Below, in pieces: positions 26,555-36,231 of a stretch of DNA of 64,000 bases. The stretch lies in NCBI GenBank assembly GCA_934155645.1, contig CAKPHC010000006.1:48963-112962 (forward strand), in the 5' to 3' direction. The DNA is from an uncultured Bacilli bacterium. Lineage in GTDB: Bacteria; Bacillota_I; Bacilli_A; RF39; UBA660. How positions within the stretch are numbered: position 1 is the stretch's first letter; each line of letters begins with the position of its first letter. Under the pieces are notes generated by a model. It was not told the origin of the DNA. It did not search any database and saw nothing but the letters and a program-made list of their open reading frames with translations. The position numbers and the translations under genes are program-made.

Positions 26555-27289
26555 TTATAAAAACATTGTTATAACTATTAGTAAGATTCCAAGTAGTATT
26601 CCTGCTATAGAGTACTTTTTATTTTTCATTTCTAATATTCTAGGTAATAATTCAAAAACACTTATGTATACTAACATACCTAAAGTAATACTTAATAAAA
26701 CTCCTAGAATTATTTCATTTACTAATATACCGGATAACATCATCATAATTAATCCACCTAAGAAAGTAGATAATGATACTGTTATAATAATTAACCATGT
26801 CTTTCTCTTATCGTTATTAGCTTTATAAAAAGTTGATGCGATAACCATCCCTAGAGGAATATTGTGAAGTCCTACTCCAATACTTATTAGAATACCAGAC
26901 TTTAATGAATTATTTACAGTAGTATATACTGCCATGCCTTCAATAATATTATGAAGAACTAAAGCAATACTAGAAATAAGTCCTATATGGTTTAATTCTT
27001 CTTTATCATGTCCATCATGGTCAGGAATAAATAAATCTAATAGTTTTAATATTCCTATTCCTAGTAAAATACCTAAAGCACTGTAGATAATACCTTTAAC
27101 ACTACCATATTCATCTATAAATATTTCTTTTACTTCAGGAATTAAATCTACAAATATTAACATTATCATTACTGAAAATGCTAAACTTATTGAAAAATTA
27201 ACGAATTTATTATTATTCTTACTTGCAAATGTTATTAATGCACCTATTACAATAAATATTCCTAATACTAGTGTGATTATTAGTCCCAT
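26555..27289 (-). CDS. ZIP family divalent metal transporter
   Basis: 244 residues, about eight membrane helices. The two metal-site helices are seen: LVLHNIIEGMAVY near 110 and GLHNIPLGMVIAS near 138, corresponding to the HNxxEG and HNxPEG signatures of ZupT/GufA-type ZIPs (the second has Leu for Glu). A histidine/aspartate loop (PDHDGHD, near 89) lies before them. ZIPs import zinc, iron or manganese down a gradient; specificity is not readable here. It forms a likely unit with uppP (12 bp apart). Confidence 0.88.
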   Translation of the reverse strand: MGLIITLVLGIFIVIGALITFASKNNNKFVNFSISLAFSVMIMLIFVDLIPEVKEIFIDEYGSVKGIIYSALGILLGIGILKLLDLFIPDHDGHDKEELNHIGLISSIALVLHNIIEGMAVYTTVNNSLKSGILISIGVGLHNIPLGMVIASTFYKANNDKRKTWLIIITVSLSTFLGGLIMMMLSGILVNEIILGVLLSITLGMLVYISVFELLPRILEMKNKKYSIAGILLGILLIVITMFL

Positions 27290-27301
27290 AATAACTCCTA
27301 T

Positions 27302-28102
27302 CTATATTAGAGTCCAAAGAATTACTAAGATACCTAAAGCTAGGCGATACCACATGAATACTTTAAAATCATGTTTTTTCAAATACTTCATTAAGAATCT
27401 AATACATAACATACCTGTTACAAATGATACTAATATACCTGTTGCAAACATTGGTAAATTAGCCATTATTATATCTATACTATCTTTTAGACTTAGTATA
27501 GTTGCACCTAGTACTACTGGTGCTGATAAATAAAATGAAAATTTAGCAGCATCTTCTCTTTTAAGTTTTAAACATCTTCCGGCTGCTATAGTGGTTCCAC
27601 TTCTAGAAAACCCTGGTATTAGTGCAAATACTTGACTACAACCTATTATAAAAGCATCTTTAAGTGTTAAATCACTAATACTTTTTTTAGTAGCAAAATG
27701 CTTATCAACTAAGTAAATGATTATACCCATGATAATTAGTGCTAGAGCTATTAAGATAAAGTTAGTTCTAATAGCATTTTCTATTACATCCTCAAATAAA
27801 ACTCCTGCAATAGCAGCTGGTATTGTAGCTACTATAATATACCAAAGTATTTTACCTTCTTTATCTTTTATTCCTTTAGTAAATCCTTTTGTTATCATAT
27901 TAATAAAGTCTTTAAAGAAATAAATTCCTATTGCTAATAAAGTACCAAAGTGTAATGCTACGTCAAAACTTAAAGCAACATCACTTCCTATATTAGCGCC
28001 TATACCAAATAAATCTCTAAATATTATTAGATGTGCTGAAGATGATATAGGTAGAAATTCCGCTATCCCCTGAATTAATCCTAAAATAATTACTGACCAC
28101 AT
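27302..28102 (-). CDS. uppP: Undecaprenyl-diphosphatase (BacA/UppP)
   Basis: 266 residues from the ATG at 28102, which has GGGAGGA upstream (in-frame ATGs at 28120 and 28117 are too early). Multi-pass membrane enzyme with the BacA signature GLIQGIAEFLPISSSAHL near 7-24 and the second motif GFSRSGTTIAAG. It recycles undecaprenyl pyrophosphate to the monophosphate carrier for peptidoglycan synthesis and can confer bacitracin resistance. Confidence 0.95.
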   Translation of the reverse strand: MWSVIILGLIQGIAEFLPISSSAHLIIFRDLFGIGANIGSDVALSFDVALHFGTLLAIGIYFFKDFINMITKGFTKGIKDKEGKILWYIIVATIPAAIAGVLFEDVIENAIRTNFILIALALIIMGIIIYLVDKHFATKKSISDLTLKDAFIIGCSQVFALIPGFSRSGTTIAAGRCLKLKREDAAKFSFYLSAPVVLGATILSLKDSIDIIMANLPMFATGILVSFVTGMLCIRFLMKYLKKHDFKVFMWYRLALGILVILWTLI

Positions 28103-28163
28103 AAATTGTCCTCCCATCATACTTATTCAGTATACCATATAAAGCAATTTATAAAAATCTTTT

Positions 28164-28832
28164 TTATTTATTTTTTTCTTTCATCAATCTTTTAGCTTGA
28201 TTTTTTCTTCTTCTTTCTATTAATTCTACTTTTTTCAATGTAATATTTGCTGCTCTTCTGAATTCAGAATATGGCTTACTTCCATTTAATTCTTTCATCT
28301 TACGATGCTTTGCAATTTTCTTTAATTGTTCTAAATCATTTTCTTCAAAATATCCTGGATATCTTGTTAAAAGTAAGTTATTAGTAATTAAGAAATTAGT
28401 ATTACTTTTGTATTTATCAAATGCTGTACCATCTTTGTAAGCTTCATTTATTTTATCTGGATTCATTATTCTTTGTGCTATAACTTCAGCATAGCTTTCA
28501 TCCCATCTATATCCAGTATTAACATTACTTACATAATATGAGTAACTTATTTCTTCTCCTAATCTTGTAGGTCCATATTTTTTAATTGAAACTATTTGAG
28601 TAAGAATATCTATTGCACCCATACCTACTTCTGGGTCTTCACAATATTTATTGCAAAGTTTATATATTTTATCAAACTTTTCACGGATTAAGAACATGTA
28701 TGAAGGGTCAGTTGCTCTTTCTACTAAAGTTTCAATCATTAATCTTTCTTCATCTTCAGTATATACTGCTCTATCAAGTATTACTAATCTTTCACCATGT
28801 ATCTCTTCTTGCATTTTTTCTATATTTCTCAT
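28164..28832 (-). CDS. Unknown protein coupled to lon
   Basis: 222 residues, soluble and charged, mostly helical by composition, with a basic C-terminal tail (ERRRKNQAKRLMKEKNK). No domain recognised. Its start overlaps the lon stop (TAATG), with AAGGAG upstream, so it is translationally coupled to lon. A protein that feeds or modulates Lon would fit, but only position supports this. Confidence 0.6.
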   Translation of the reverse strand: MRNIEKMQEEIHGERLVILDRAVYTEDEERLMIETLVERATDPSYMFLIREKFDKIYKLCNKYCEDPEVGMGAIDILTQIVSIKKYGPTRLGEEISYSYYVSNVNTGYRWDESYAEVIAQRIMNPDKINEAYKDGTAFDKYKSNTNFLITNNLLLTRYPGYFEENDLEQLKKIAKHRKMKELNGSKPYSEFRRAANITLKKVELIERRRKNQAKRLMKEKNK

Positions 28833-31147
28833 TATTTTTTCTCCTTTATCTTTTTATATATATCAATATAGTTATCAACATATATAATTTCTAAATCCTT
28901 TTTTACTTCGGTAGGAACTTCTTTTAAGTCTTTTTCATTTTGTTTAGGTAAAAATACTCTTTTTATATTAGCTCGATGTGCTCCTATTAGTTTTTCTCTT
29001 ACTCCCCCTATAGGTAATACTTTTCCTCTTAGAGTGATTTCACCAGTCATACTTATATTAGAAGAGACTAAAGTATTAGTCAATGAACTAAGCAATGCTG
29101 TTGTAATAGCAACACCAGCACTAGGTCCTTCTTTAGGTACTGCCCCTTCTGGTACATGGATATGAATATCTATATTATCTATGTATTCTTCATCTATTTT
29201 GTACTCTTTAGCATTTGCTTTTATATAACTTAGTGCAATTCTTGCTGATTCCTGCATTACATCTCCTAAAGAACCAGTTAATATTAAATTACCTTTTCCT
29301 TTAAAAGTAGTTACTTCTATTGGTAATATATCTCCTCCAAAAGGTGTATAAGCAAGTCCATTAACAATACCTATTCTTTTAGAATCATCATTATTAGTAT
29401 AGAAATATTTTTTATTACCTAAATATTTTTCAATATTAGATTCTGTAATTTTATATGCTTTATTTTCTTTATTTAGTACTCTATCTTTAACTACTTTTCT
29501 TAAGATTGTAGCAATCATTCTTTCTAATTCACGAACTCCTGCTTCTTTTGTGTAGTTTCTAATAATTGTAAATATTACTTCGTTAGAGAAGGATACCTCT
29601 TCTTCTTTTAATCCATGTTCTTCAAGTTGTTTTTTTATTATATATTTTTTTGCTATATCTAGTTTTTCATATTCAGTATATGAAGATAGTTCTATTATTT
29701 CTAATCTATCTCTTAATTCACTAGGAATTTGTTCAATATAGTTAGCAGTTGCTATAAACATAACGTTACTTAAATCGAATTCTTCTTCAATATAATGGTC
29801 TACAAAGTTTTTATTTTGTTCTTTATCTAATACTTCTAATAGGCTTGATGCTGGATCTCCTTTAATATCTTTAGTCATTTTATCTATTTCATCGATGATA
29901 AATACAGGGTTACTAGTACCCGCTTTCTTCATGCCTTGAATAATTAATCCAGGAGCTGCCCCAATATAGGTTCTTCTATGTCCTACTATTTCGGCTTCAT
30001 CATTTACTCCACCTACTGATATTTTAGTACATTTACGTTTTAAACTATTAGCGATACTCTTAGCAAGAGTAGTTTTTCCAACGCCAGGAGGTCCTACTAA
30101 GCAGATAATTGGGCTTGTTAGGCCATTAGTATTCTGTTTTACAGCTAGATACTCAAGTATACGCTCTTTAACTGTATCTAATGCATAATGAGTACTATCT
30201 AGACTTTCTTTTACTTTATTTAAATCACTAGTATCTTTAGTAAATTTATTCCATGGTAATTTTAATAACCAATCTATATATGTTCTTACAATACCTATTT
30301 CTGGTGAATTAGGATTAAAGCTAGAATATCTATTTAACTCAGTAAGTAATCTTTTACGTACTTTTATTGGACAATCTAATGATTCTATCTCTTTCTTTAA
30401 ATTATCTACTTCATCATCTTTATCATTGGTATCTCCAAGTTCTTCTTTAATAACTCTTATTTTTTCACGTAAAACGTATTCTTTTTGACTTTCATCTAAT
30501 TGTTTACTTACTTCTTGTTCTATTTCTTTTTCTAATTTTAGAATTTCCATATCTTGATTGATGTCATCTAAAATCATTTTAACTCTAGATGTTGCAGATA
30601 CTTCTTCTATATATTCTAGTTTTCTTTCAAATGTTGTTGGTAAGAAAAGTGCTACTACATCAGTTAGTTTATCTATATCATTAATACCTGCTGTTTGAGC
30701 TAAAACAGTATTGGACATATAAGGTACTTCTCTTACATAAACTTCTACATGTTTCATTAAACTTCTAGCATAAGCAAGTTCTTCTTTAAGTTCTAATTCT
30801 TCTTTAGGAATATTACTTATCATCGCATCATAAGTATTATCTTCTTTGTTATATGTATGAACCTTTACTCTATTAGTACCAGATAATATAATCCTAGTTT
30901 TACCATTAGGCATTTCTATTTTCATTTTAATTGTTGCAACTACACCTATTTTAGGTAATTCACTAATATCAGGGTCTATTTCTAGATTATCTTTAGGATT
31001 AACTACTAAGATACTGTTATTGTAATAAGATTCTGCTAGTGATAATAATTTCTTATCATTATCGTTATCAAATTCTAGACGCATTTCACTATGAGGGAAT
31101 AAGACCATATTACGAATTAAAAGTACAGGTAAGTTAGTTTTAATCAT
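28832..31147 (-). CDS. lon: ATP-dependent protease Lon
   Basis: 771 residues, the usual length. N-terminal substrate domain (about 1-200), coiled coil, AAA+ module with Walker A LVGPPGVGKTTLAKSIA near 350 and Walker B VFIIDEIDKM, then the protease domain with catalytic Ser in EGPSAGVAI near 677 and Lys in the GGVREKLIGAHR region near 720. It degrades misfolded and regulatory proteins in the cytoplasm. GGAGGG site upstream. Followed by a coupled unknown gene. Confidence 0.97.
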   Translation of the reverse strand: MIKTNLPVLLIRNMVLFPHSEMRLEFDNDNDKKLLSLAESYYNNSILVVNPKDNLEIDPDISELPKIGVVATIKMKIEMPNGKTRIILSGTNRVKVHTYNKEDNTYDAMISNIPKEELELKEELAYARSLMKHVEVYVREVPYMSNTVLAQTAGINDIDKLTDVVALFLPTTFERKLEYIEEVSATSRVKMILDDINQDMEILKLEKEIEQEVSKQLDESQKEYVLREKIRVIKEELGDTNDKDDEVDNLKKEIESLDCPIKVRKRLLTELNRYSSFNPNSPEIGIVRTYIDWLLKLPWNKFTKDTSDLNKVKESLDSTHYALDTVKERILEYLAVKQNTNGLTSPIICLVGPPGVGKTTLAKSIANSLKRKCTKISVGGVNDEAEIVGHRRTYIGAAPGLIIQGMKKAGTSNPVFIIDEIDKMTKDIKGDPASSLLEVLDKEQNKNFVDHYIEEEFDLSNVMFIATANYIEQIPSELRDRLEIIELSSYTEYEKLDIAKKYIIKKQLEEHGLKEEEVSFSNEVIFTIIRNYTKEAGVRELERMIATILRKVVKDRVLNKENKAYKITESNIEKYLGNKKYFYTNNDDSKRIGIVNGLAYTPFGGDILPIEVTTFKGKGNLILTGSLGDVMQESARIALSYIKANAKEYKIDEEYIDNIDIHIHVPEGAVPKEGPSAGVAITTALLSSLTNTLVSSNISMTGEITLRGKVLPIGGVREKLIGAHRANIKRVFLPKQNEKDLKEVPTEVKKDLEIIYVDNYIDIYKKIKEKK

Positions 31148-31239
31148 AAAATCCCTCCTTGAAACATGTTTTTTATTATAACCAGTTAGTACTAAAAAAG
31201 CAACAAATATGACAAATTTTTACATGAGAAAAATTGGTT

Positions 31240-31264
31240 AAAAAAAGGACTTGTTTGAAGTCCT
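31240..31264 (-). terminator. Terminator of surface paralog 4
   Basis: Stem AGGACTT/AAGTCCT (31246-31252 and 31258-31264) followed on the minus strand by seven T. Confidence 0.8.
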
Positions 31265-31269
31265 ATATA

Positions 31270-32925
31270 TTAATTTGTTTTTATAACATATGGATTTGAT
31301 TCAGTGCCACCTCCGCTTATAACTTCTACAGTGGATTTTAGATTGATGACAGGACGCACAGCTGCTTGGCTGCTATACACATCGCCGTAACGAAGTCTAC
31401 CGTCAGGAGATACTCCCCCCACCATAGCGTAAGTTTCATTTGTCCCGTTTGTCCCGCATGGCGTCATTGTCCAGAATAAATCACCGTTCGCTAAAAATGA
31501 ATTTTCACCTGAATCACCCATATAAATTACTTCATCGGCTGTTACTAATCCTATTGGATACATTAAGGCTTTATTTCCATTATTACTAGACGTCGTTGTA
31601 TATAAATCATTACTTTGTGGGCACTTAAATTGTGGAATTCTTGTAGTCCCAACATATAATCTTTTAGCTACACCATAATCAGTACTTGTAGTTCCTATTC
31701 CAGTTCCACTTGATAAACTTCTATCTCCACAAAATCCTGCATCAGCGATAAGTGCTGAATAATTAGTTAAATTATTTTGATACCAATTATCTAAAAATAC
31801 TTTTATTGTACTTGAATTTGTATTAGCATGTGTTTCTGCATATGTTGTTGAACCTGGGGTTCCGTACATATATCCTACATATGCTGCATCATTATTTTTA
31901 TCATTAAACACACTATCACCTATTGAATCTTGTTTGATTATTCTTACACTGCCATCTTCATTTATTCTTACTATTCGCCATAATTCCTCTTTAGAGCCAT
32001 AAGTTGCATAAGCATTCGTCCATATTCCTCTAAAATCACTACTTCTACATGCTGCTTCGTCCATTCCCACTATCATACCTAAACCATTTGATGTTGCATC
32101 GCATACTTTAGTTGATGTGCATTGAGCTTGAGTTGAATTCGAGCGAAGTCTTTCATTATCATACAAATTAACTTTTTTACCATTGTATGTACAGGTACTT
32201 ACTTCTTCATTCCTTAATTTAACATAATTATTTTGAACATCTCCTCTAAAGTAGTATGTTCTCTTATTATCTTCTGTATTTGTACTTGTATAATATAATC
32301 CTTTTCCATTTGTATCACTACTTGCTTGTGAAAAATCTATATTTGTATCTGGTTGAGCTTTGTTATTTTTTAGTATTTTGCTTACTAATGTAGTGTCTTC
32401 GATAATCACATCTTCACTAGGAATAGTTTGTCCTACATCTTGCACACAATCTATATCTACTGTTAATATTTTTGATGTTTCTTCTGGTTGACTGGTGAAG
32501 TTTTCATCATATTCTATTTTTATAGTTATTGTTTTTGAGTCCCCTATCGCTAGTTTATCTCCTTTTTTTATTCCATCAATCGAAAATACTATAGCATTAG
32601 AACCTTCAGCTTTTGCATTTACATTTTCTATTATTGCATTAACATTACCGTCATTTGCAAGTGTTAAAGTATATGTAATTGAGTCACCTGGTAATTCTAA
32701 GTTAGCATCCATGGTTGCAGTTGTACCGCTTGCTGTTGGGTCAGTATTATTGCTTGCTCCAGTAGTTTTTTCTCCCGTTGTTATGCTTGTAAAATGTACT
32801 AACCATCTACCACTTATACCTACTGAACCATTTATTCTTAAATTAGTTGCAAAAATAGCATATCCTACTGCCATAAATACAGCTGTTATACATAATGCGA
32901 TTGATATTATTTTTTTATTTCTCAT
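31270..32925 (-). CDS. SipW-type signal surface protein with lectin-like variable C-terminus (paralog 4)
   Basis: 551 residues, the longest member. Export signal MAVGYAIFATNLRI; Ig-like region (about 30-180); linker AQPDTNIDFSQ; then the shared module. A unique Cys-containing insertion of about 55-60 residues (from LRNEEVSTCTYNGKK to GIWTNAYATYGSKEE) splits YYFRG...NNYV from WRIVRINEDGSV. Conserved blocks YMYGTPGSTTYAETHANTN, GFCGDRSL, NDLYT, FWTMTP and AVRPVINLKS follow. The variable segment (plus strand about 31355-31470) has the A-x-x-x-G-V-x-x-DG-x-L spacing and about 53% GC by my count. Own promoter and terminator. Confidence 0.7.
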   Translation of the reverse strand: MRNKKIISIALCITAVFMAVGYAIFATNLRINGSVGISGRWLVHFTSITTGEKTTGASNNTDPTASGTTATMDANLELPGDSITYTLTLANDGNVNAIIENVNAKAEGSNAIVFSIDGIKKGDKLAIGDSKTITIKIEYDENFTSQPEETSKILTVDIDCVQDVGQTIPSEDVIIEDTTLVSKILKNNKAQPDTNIDFSQASSDTNGKGLYYTSTNTEDNKRTYYFRGDVQNNYVKLRNEEVSTCTYNGKKVNLYDNERLRSNSTQAQCTSTKVCDATSNGLGMIVGMDEAACRSSDFRGIWTNAYATYGSKEELWRIVRINEDGSVRIIKQDSIGDSVFNDKNNDAAYVGYMYGTPGSTTYAETHANTNSSTIKVFLDNWYQNNLTNYSALIADAGFCGDRSLSSGTGIGTTSTDYGVAKRLYVGTTRIPQFKCPQSNDLYTTTSSNNGNKALMYPIGLVTADEVIYMGDSGENSFLANGDLFWTMTPCGTNGTNETYAMVGGVSPDGRLRYGDVYSSQAAVRPVINLKSTVEVISGGGTESNPYVIKTN

Positions 32926-32946
32926 ATTATCACCCTTGCGTATTCT

Positions 32947-32983
32947 ATACTAGTATTATATCTGTTTTAACACTTATTTTCAA
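32947..32983 (-). promoter_or_regulatory. Promoter of surface paralog 4
   Basis: On the minus strand TTGAAA (32978-32983), 17-bp spacer, TATAAT (32955-32960). A 10-bp palindrome ATACTAGTAT (32947-32956) overlaps the -10 box and the start region, a possible operator different from that of paralogs 1 and 2. Confidence 0.6.
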
Positions 32984-32992
32984 TAAATTATT

Positions 32993-33262
32993 TTATTCCT
33001 TCTTTATTTTTTCTAATTCTTTACTTATTTTGTCAACAGCATCTTTTAAAGTATCAATATCGTTACTAGAATTATCAGTGTTATCACCTTCTAAAGTTGT
33101 TACTTGTGATGCATATGTCTGCATTACTAATCCCACTAATTGTAACCAGTTACCTACACTACCTTGTTCATTTGGACTTAATTCATTAACTAAAACTAGT
33201 CCTATTACTAAGGCGCTTCCAGTAAAAGTATAAGGGTCAATATCTATAATTATCTTTTTCAT
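32993..33262 (-). CDS. Small conserved membrane protein of unknown function
   Basis: 89 residues from the ATG at 33262 (GAGGT site). IDIDPYTFTGSALVIGLVLVNELSPNEQGSVGNWLQLVGLVMQTYASQ contains one weakly hydrophobic segment; similar small proteins with a DPYTxTG...EQxxxGNWL pattern occur in other Firmicutes as far as I recall, without known function. The C-terminus is a short coiled coil (KDAVDKISKELEKIKKE). The longer open frame upstream lacks a ribosome site. Confidence 0.6.
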   Translation of the reverse strand: MKKIIIDIDPYTFTGSALVIGLVLVNELSPNEQGSVGNWLQLVGLVMQTYASQVTTLEGDNTDNSSNDIDTLKDAVDKISKELEKIKKE

Positions 33263-33304
33263 AATACCTCTACTGTAATTTATGTTTTTTTGAGTTTCTA
33301 GTAA

Positions 33305-33329
33305 CAAAAAAGAAAGATTACTCTTTCTT
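33305..33329 (-). terminator. Terminator of the uppS-cdsA-rseP operon
   Basis: Stem AAGAAAGA/TCTTTCTT (33310-33317 and 33322-33329) followed on the minus strand by T. Confidence 0.75.
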
Positions 33330-34386
33330 AGCTAAAAAACATTCTTATTACATCATTAAATGTTATATATATTAATAATATCATTAGTAAGATAAATCCA
33401 ATACTGTGGAAGATGTTTTCTACTTTAGGTTTTACTGGAGAACCTTTAATTTTTTCTATTACTAAGAATAAGATTCTTCCTCCATCAAATGCTGGAAATG
33501 GGATTAAGTTAACAAATCCAACGTTTAGACTTAATAGTGCTAGTAATTGCAATACGCTTTCTAATCCAGCACTTCTTGTTTGACCTACTATTGAATAAAT
33601 TCCTACTGGACCAGATAAATTATTCATACTTACAGCACCTGTAAATAATAATTTAAGAGTTATACCCATTTGTTTAAATAATGCACCTGTTTTAACAAAG
33701 GCATATTTAAGTGGTGCAAAGAAACCTTTTTCTACTTCTTTTTGGAATTCAATACCAAATTTGTAAGTAGTTACTTCATCTATGGTTTCTTTTTGAGGAG
33801 TTATTTCATAAGTTGCAACTTCTCCTGTAACTTTCTTCATTTTAAAAGTCATCGTTTTTCCAGGCTTTGTAACAGACATATATAATCTAACATCATCAAT
33901 AGTACTTATATGATTACCATTAACTTCAAGGAATTTGTCTCCTACTTCTATTCCTGCTTCTTTCATTGGATATCCATCAGTTAGTTTTCCTACTACTGGG
34001 TCCATATTAGTAGCACCAAAGAAAATACCACATAATAGCAATACTAGGAACGCTAAAATAAAGTTATTTCCTGCTCCAAAGAACATAATTAAGAATCTTT
34101 GCCATATTGGTTTAGAGTACATTTTTTTATCTTTAGGTACTCCTGTATCATCTTCTATTTCTTCACCTGCTAGTTGAACAAATCCTCCGATAGGAATTGC
34201 TCTTATACAGTATTCTGTCTCATCTTTTTTATTTTTTCTCCTATGAGACCATATTTTAGGTCCCATACCTATTGAAAATTCATAAGCATGAACTCCAAAC
34301 ATTTTAGCAAATATAAAATGTCCAAATTCATGTACTAAAACTATTATTCCTAATATTAAGATGAAATATATTAATGTTAATATCAT
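33328..34386 (-). CDS. rseP: RIP (site-2) zinc metalloprotease RseP/RasP
   Basis: 352 residues. HEFGH at 19-23 in the first membrane helix is the zinc site; a PDZ domain spans about 115-185 (GYPMKEAGIEVGDKFLEVNG); the third metal ligand is in NLIPFPAFDGGRI near 298. Membrane protease acting on anti-sigma factors and signal peptides within the bilayer. Third gene of the uppS-cdsA-rseP operon, the usual Firmicute order. Confidence 0.95.
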   Translation of the reverse strand: MILTLIYFILILGIIVLVHEFGHFIFAKMFGVHAYEFSIGMGPKIWSHRRKNKKDETEYCIRAIPIGGFVQLAGEEIEDDTGVPKDKKMYSKPIWQRFLIMFFGAGNNFILAFLVLLLCGIFFGATNMDPVVGKLTDGYPMKEAGIEVGDKFLEVNGNHISTIDDVRLYMSVTKPGKTMTFKMKKVTGEVATYEITPQKETIDEVTTYKFGIEFQKEVEKGFFAPLKYAFVKTGALFKQMGITLKLLFTGAVSMNNLSGPVGIYSIVGQTRSAGLESVLQLLALLSLNVGFVNLIPFPAFDGGRILFLVIEKIKGSPVKPKVENIFHSIGFILLMILLIYITFNDVIRMFFS

Positions 34387-34394
34387 AAATCCTC

Positions 34395-35195
34395 CTATAA
34401 AACTGCTAAAAACAAGATAAATCCTAGAACAATAAAGATAATACTATCTAATCTATCTAAGATACCACCATGACCTGGTATTAAATTAGAGAAATCTTTA
34501 ACTCCATAATATCTTTTAATTGCTGAGAAAACTAAGTCTCCTAATTGACCAATTAAAGATAAACATAAAGTTACAAATATAATAATTCCTATATCAAGCC
34601 CTGGATTAATTACTGTACTATAATAAATAGAACCAGTAATTACACCCATTAATGTTCCACCCATTAATCCTTCTATTGTCTTTTTAGGAGATATTAATGG
34701 TGCTAAAGGATTTTTACCTATATATCTACCTGTAATATAAGCAAATGTATCAGTAATAGTTGCAATTAAGAATAGATATATTACATAGTCTAGGCTAAAG
34801 TTTCTTAAAAGTATTAATAGATTAAAGCTTAATCCAATAAATAGAATTGAACCTATTAAGAATAATGCATCGTTTAAGTTATACTTTTTACTGTCATTTA
34901 TAAATACCATCGGTGCTAAGAAAACGAACATCATAATTGTCATTAATCTATAATCCATTAAGAAGTATAAATCTTTTGATTGATAATTATTTAATGTCAT
35001 AAAAGCCACTAAAATATAGGCACATAATTCTACAAAGAAGGGAAATTCTTTTTTAGTTTTCCTTATCTTTAATAATTCATATAGTCCTAATAGTGCTATT
35101 AACAGCATTAGTAATGAATATGGTAATCCTCCTACTAATAATAATGGAATAAATATTGCTAATAATACTACTGCACTTATAACTCTTACTTTCAT
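34395..35195 (-). CDS. cdsA: Phosphatidate cytidylyltransferase
   Basis: 266 residues, about eight membrane helices. The C-terminal CDP-diacylglycerol synthase signature is clear: SPKKTIEGLMGGTLMG and SAIKRYYGVKDFSNLIPGHGGILDRLDS. It makes CDP-diacylglycerol for phospholipid synthesis. 2 bp after uppS, 8 bp before rseP. Confidence 0.95.
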   Translation of the reverse strand: MKVRVISAVVLLAIFIPLLLVGGLPYSLLMLLIALLGLYELLKIRKTKKEFPFFVELCAYILVAFMTLNNYQSKDLYFLMDYRLMTIMMFVFLAPMVFINDSKKYNLNDALFLIGSILFIGLSFNLLILLRNFSLDYVIYLFLIATITDTFAYITGRYIGKNPLAPLISPKKTIEGLMGGTLMGVITGSIYYSTVINPGLDIGIIIFVTLCLSLIGQLGDLVFSAIKRYYGVKDFSNLIPGHGGILDRLDSIIFIVLGFILFLAVL

Positions 35196-35197
35196 AT

Positions 35198-35908
35198 CTA
35201 ATTTCCTCCAAATCTTCTATTTCTTTTTTGATATTCTTCTAATGCTATATCAAATTCTTTTTCTTTGAAATCTGGAAATAATATGTTAGGAAATGTCATT
35301 TCACTATACGCCATTTGATATAACATGAAGTTACTTATTCTTAATTCACCACTAGTTCTAATTAATAAATCTATTGGTGGTAAGTCATTATATAAGTATT
35401 TTGCAAATGTTTCTTTATTTAATGAATCTAAATCTAGAATTCCTTTTTTATAATCTTCTGCTATTTTTTTACTAGCATCAATTATTTCTTCTTGTCCTCC
35501 ATAGTTTAAGCAAATGTTTAAGATTCCATTTTTATTATTTTCTGTTTCTTTTTGAAGGGTATCCATAGCTTTTAAAACGTCATCGCGTAATGGTTTTTCT
35601 CTTCCTGAAAATATTACTTTAATTCCTTCTTTTTTGAATCTTTTACATTTTTTAGTAAACATATCTATAAATAAATTCATTAAATAATCTACTTCTTCAT
35701 CACTTCTTTTAAAGTTTTCTGTTGAAAAAGCAAATACGCTTAACACTTTTACTCCTTTTTTTAGAATATAGGTGCCAAGTTTTTCTAATGTTTTACTTCC
35801 TTCTAGGTGTCCCATACTTCTATTAAGTCCACGCTTAGTAGCCCACCTACCGTTACCATCCATTATAATAGCAACGTGATTAGGAATATTTATATTCTCT
35901 TGATTCAT
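35198..35908 (-). CDS. uppS: Undecaprenyl pyrophosphate synthase (isoprenyl transferase)
   Basis: 236 residues from the ATG at 35908 (AAGGTGG site); the longer open frame is upstream non-coding sequence. VAIIMDGNGRWATKRG (catalytic Asp 17), FSTENFKR near 70, and DLLIRTSGELRISNFMLYQMAYSE near 190 are the cis-prenyltransferase motifs. It makes the lipid carrier that UppP (27302-28102) recycles. First gene of uppS-cdsA-rseP. Confidence 0.95.
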   Translation of the reverse strand: MNQENINIPNHVAIIMDGNGRWATKRGLNRSMGHLEGSKTLEKLGTYILKKGVKVLSVFAFSTENFKRSDEEVDYLMNLFIDMFTKKCKRFKKEGIKVIFSGREKPLRDDVLKAMDTLQKETENNKNGILNICLNYGGQEEIIDASKKIAEDYKKGILDLDSLNKETFAKYLYNDLPPIDLLIRTSGELRISNFMLYQMAYSEMTFPNILFPDFKEKEFDIALEEYQKRNRRFGGN

Positions 35909-35958
35909 AATCATCCACCTTACATTATAATTATAATACACAAACTTAAAAGTAACAA

Positions 35959-35980
35959 TAAAAAAAAGAACCATTGGTTC
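35959..35980 (-). terminator. Terminator of rpsP-khpA
   Basis: Stem GAACC/GGTTC (35968-35972 and 35976-35980), three-base loop, followed on the minus strand by eight T. Confidence 0.7.
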
Positions 35981-36229
35981 CTAAAAACTGTCAATATTGA
36001 TTTTTATTCTTTTATTATCTTTAAGATAGCTACTAGCTTGCACGATAGTACGGATAGAATTAGCAACTTTTCCTGCTTTTCCTATTACACGTCCCATATC
36101 GCTTTCATCAATCATTACTTGAATAACCATAGTATCTTCATCTTCAGATTCAAATTCTTTTACACTTACTGCGTCTTTATTCACAGCAAGTGCTTTAACT
36201 AATTCTTCTGTTAATAAAACTAAATCCAT
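35981..36229 (-). CDS. khpA: KH-domain RNA-binding protein KhpA
   Basis: 82 residues, one KH domain with the GxxG-type loop VIGKAGKVANSIRTIV. KhpA pairs with KhpB/EloR in Gram-positives and affects cell elongation through RNA binding. It follows rpsP by 2 bp, the standard rpsP-khpA order. Confidence 0.92.
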   Translation of the reverse strand: MDLVLLTEELVKALAVNKDAVSVKEFESEDEDTMVIQVMIDESDMGRVIGKAGKVANSIRTIVQASSYLKDNKRIKINIDSF

Positions 36230-36231
36230 AA

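Noticed and set aside
6100..32925. A complete diversity-generating retroelement in the window
   Set aside because: Variable segments are present, but no reverse transcriptase frame, accessory protein or template repeat was found; only the possible targets are reported.
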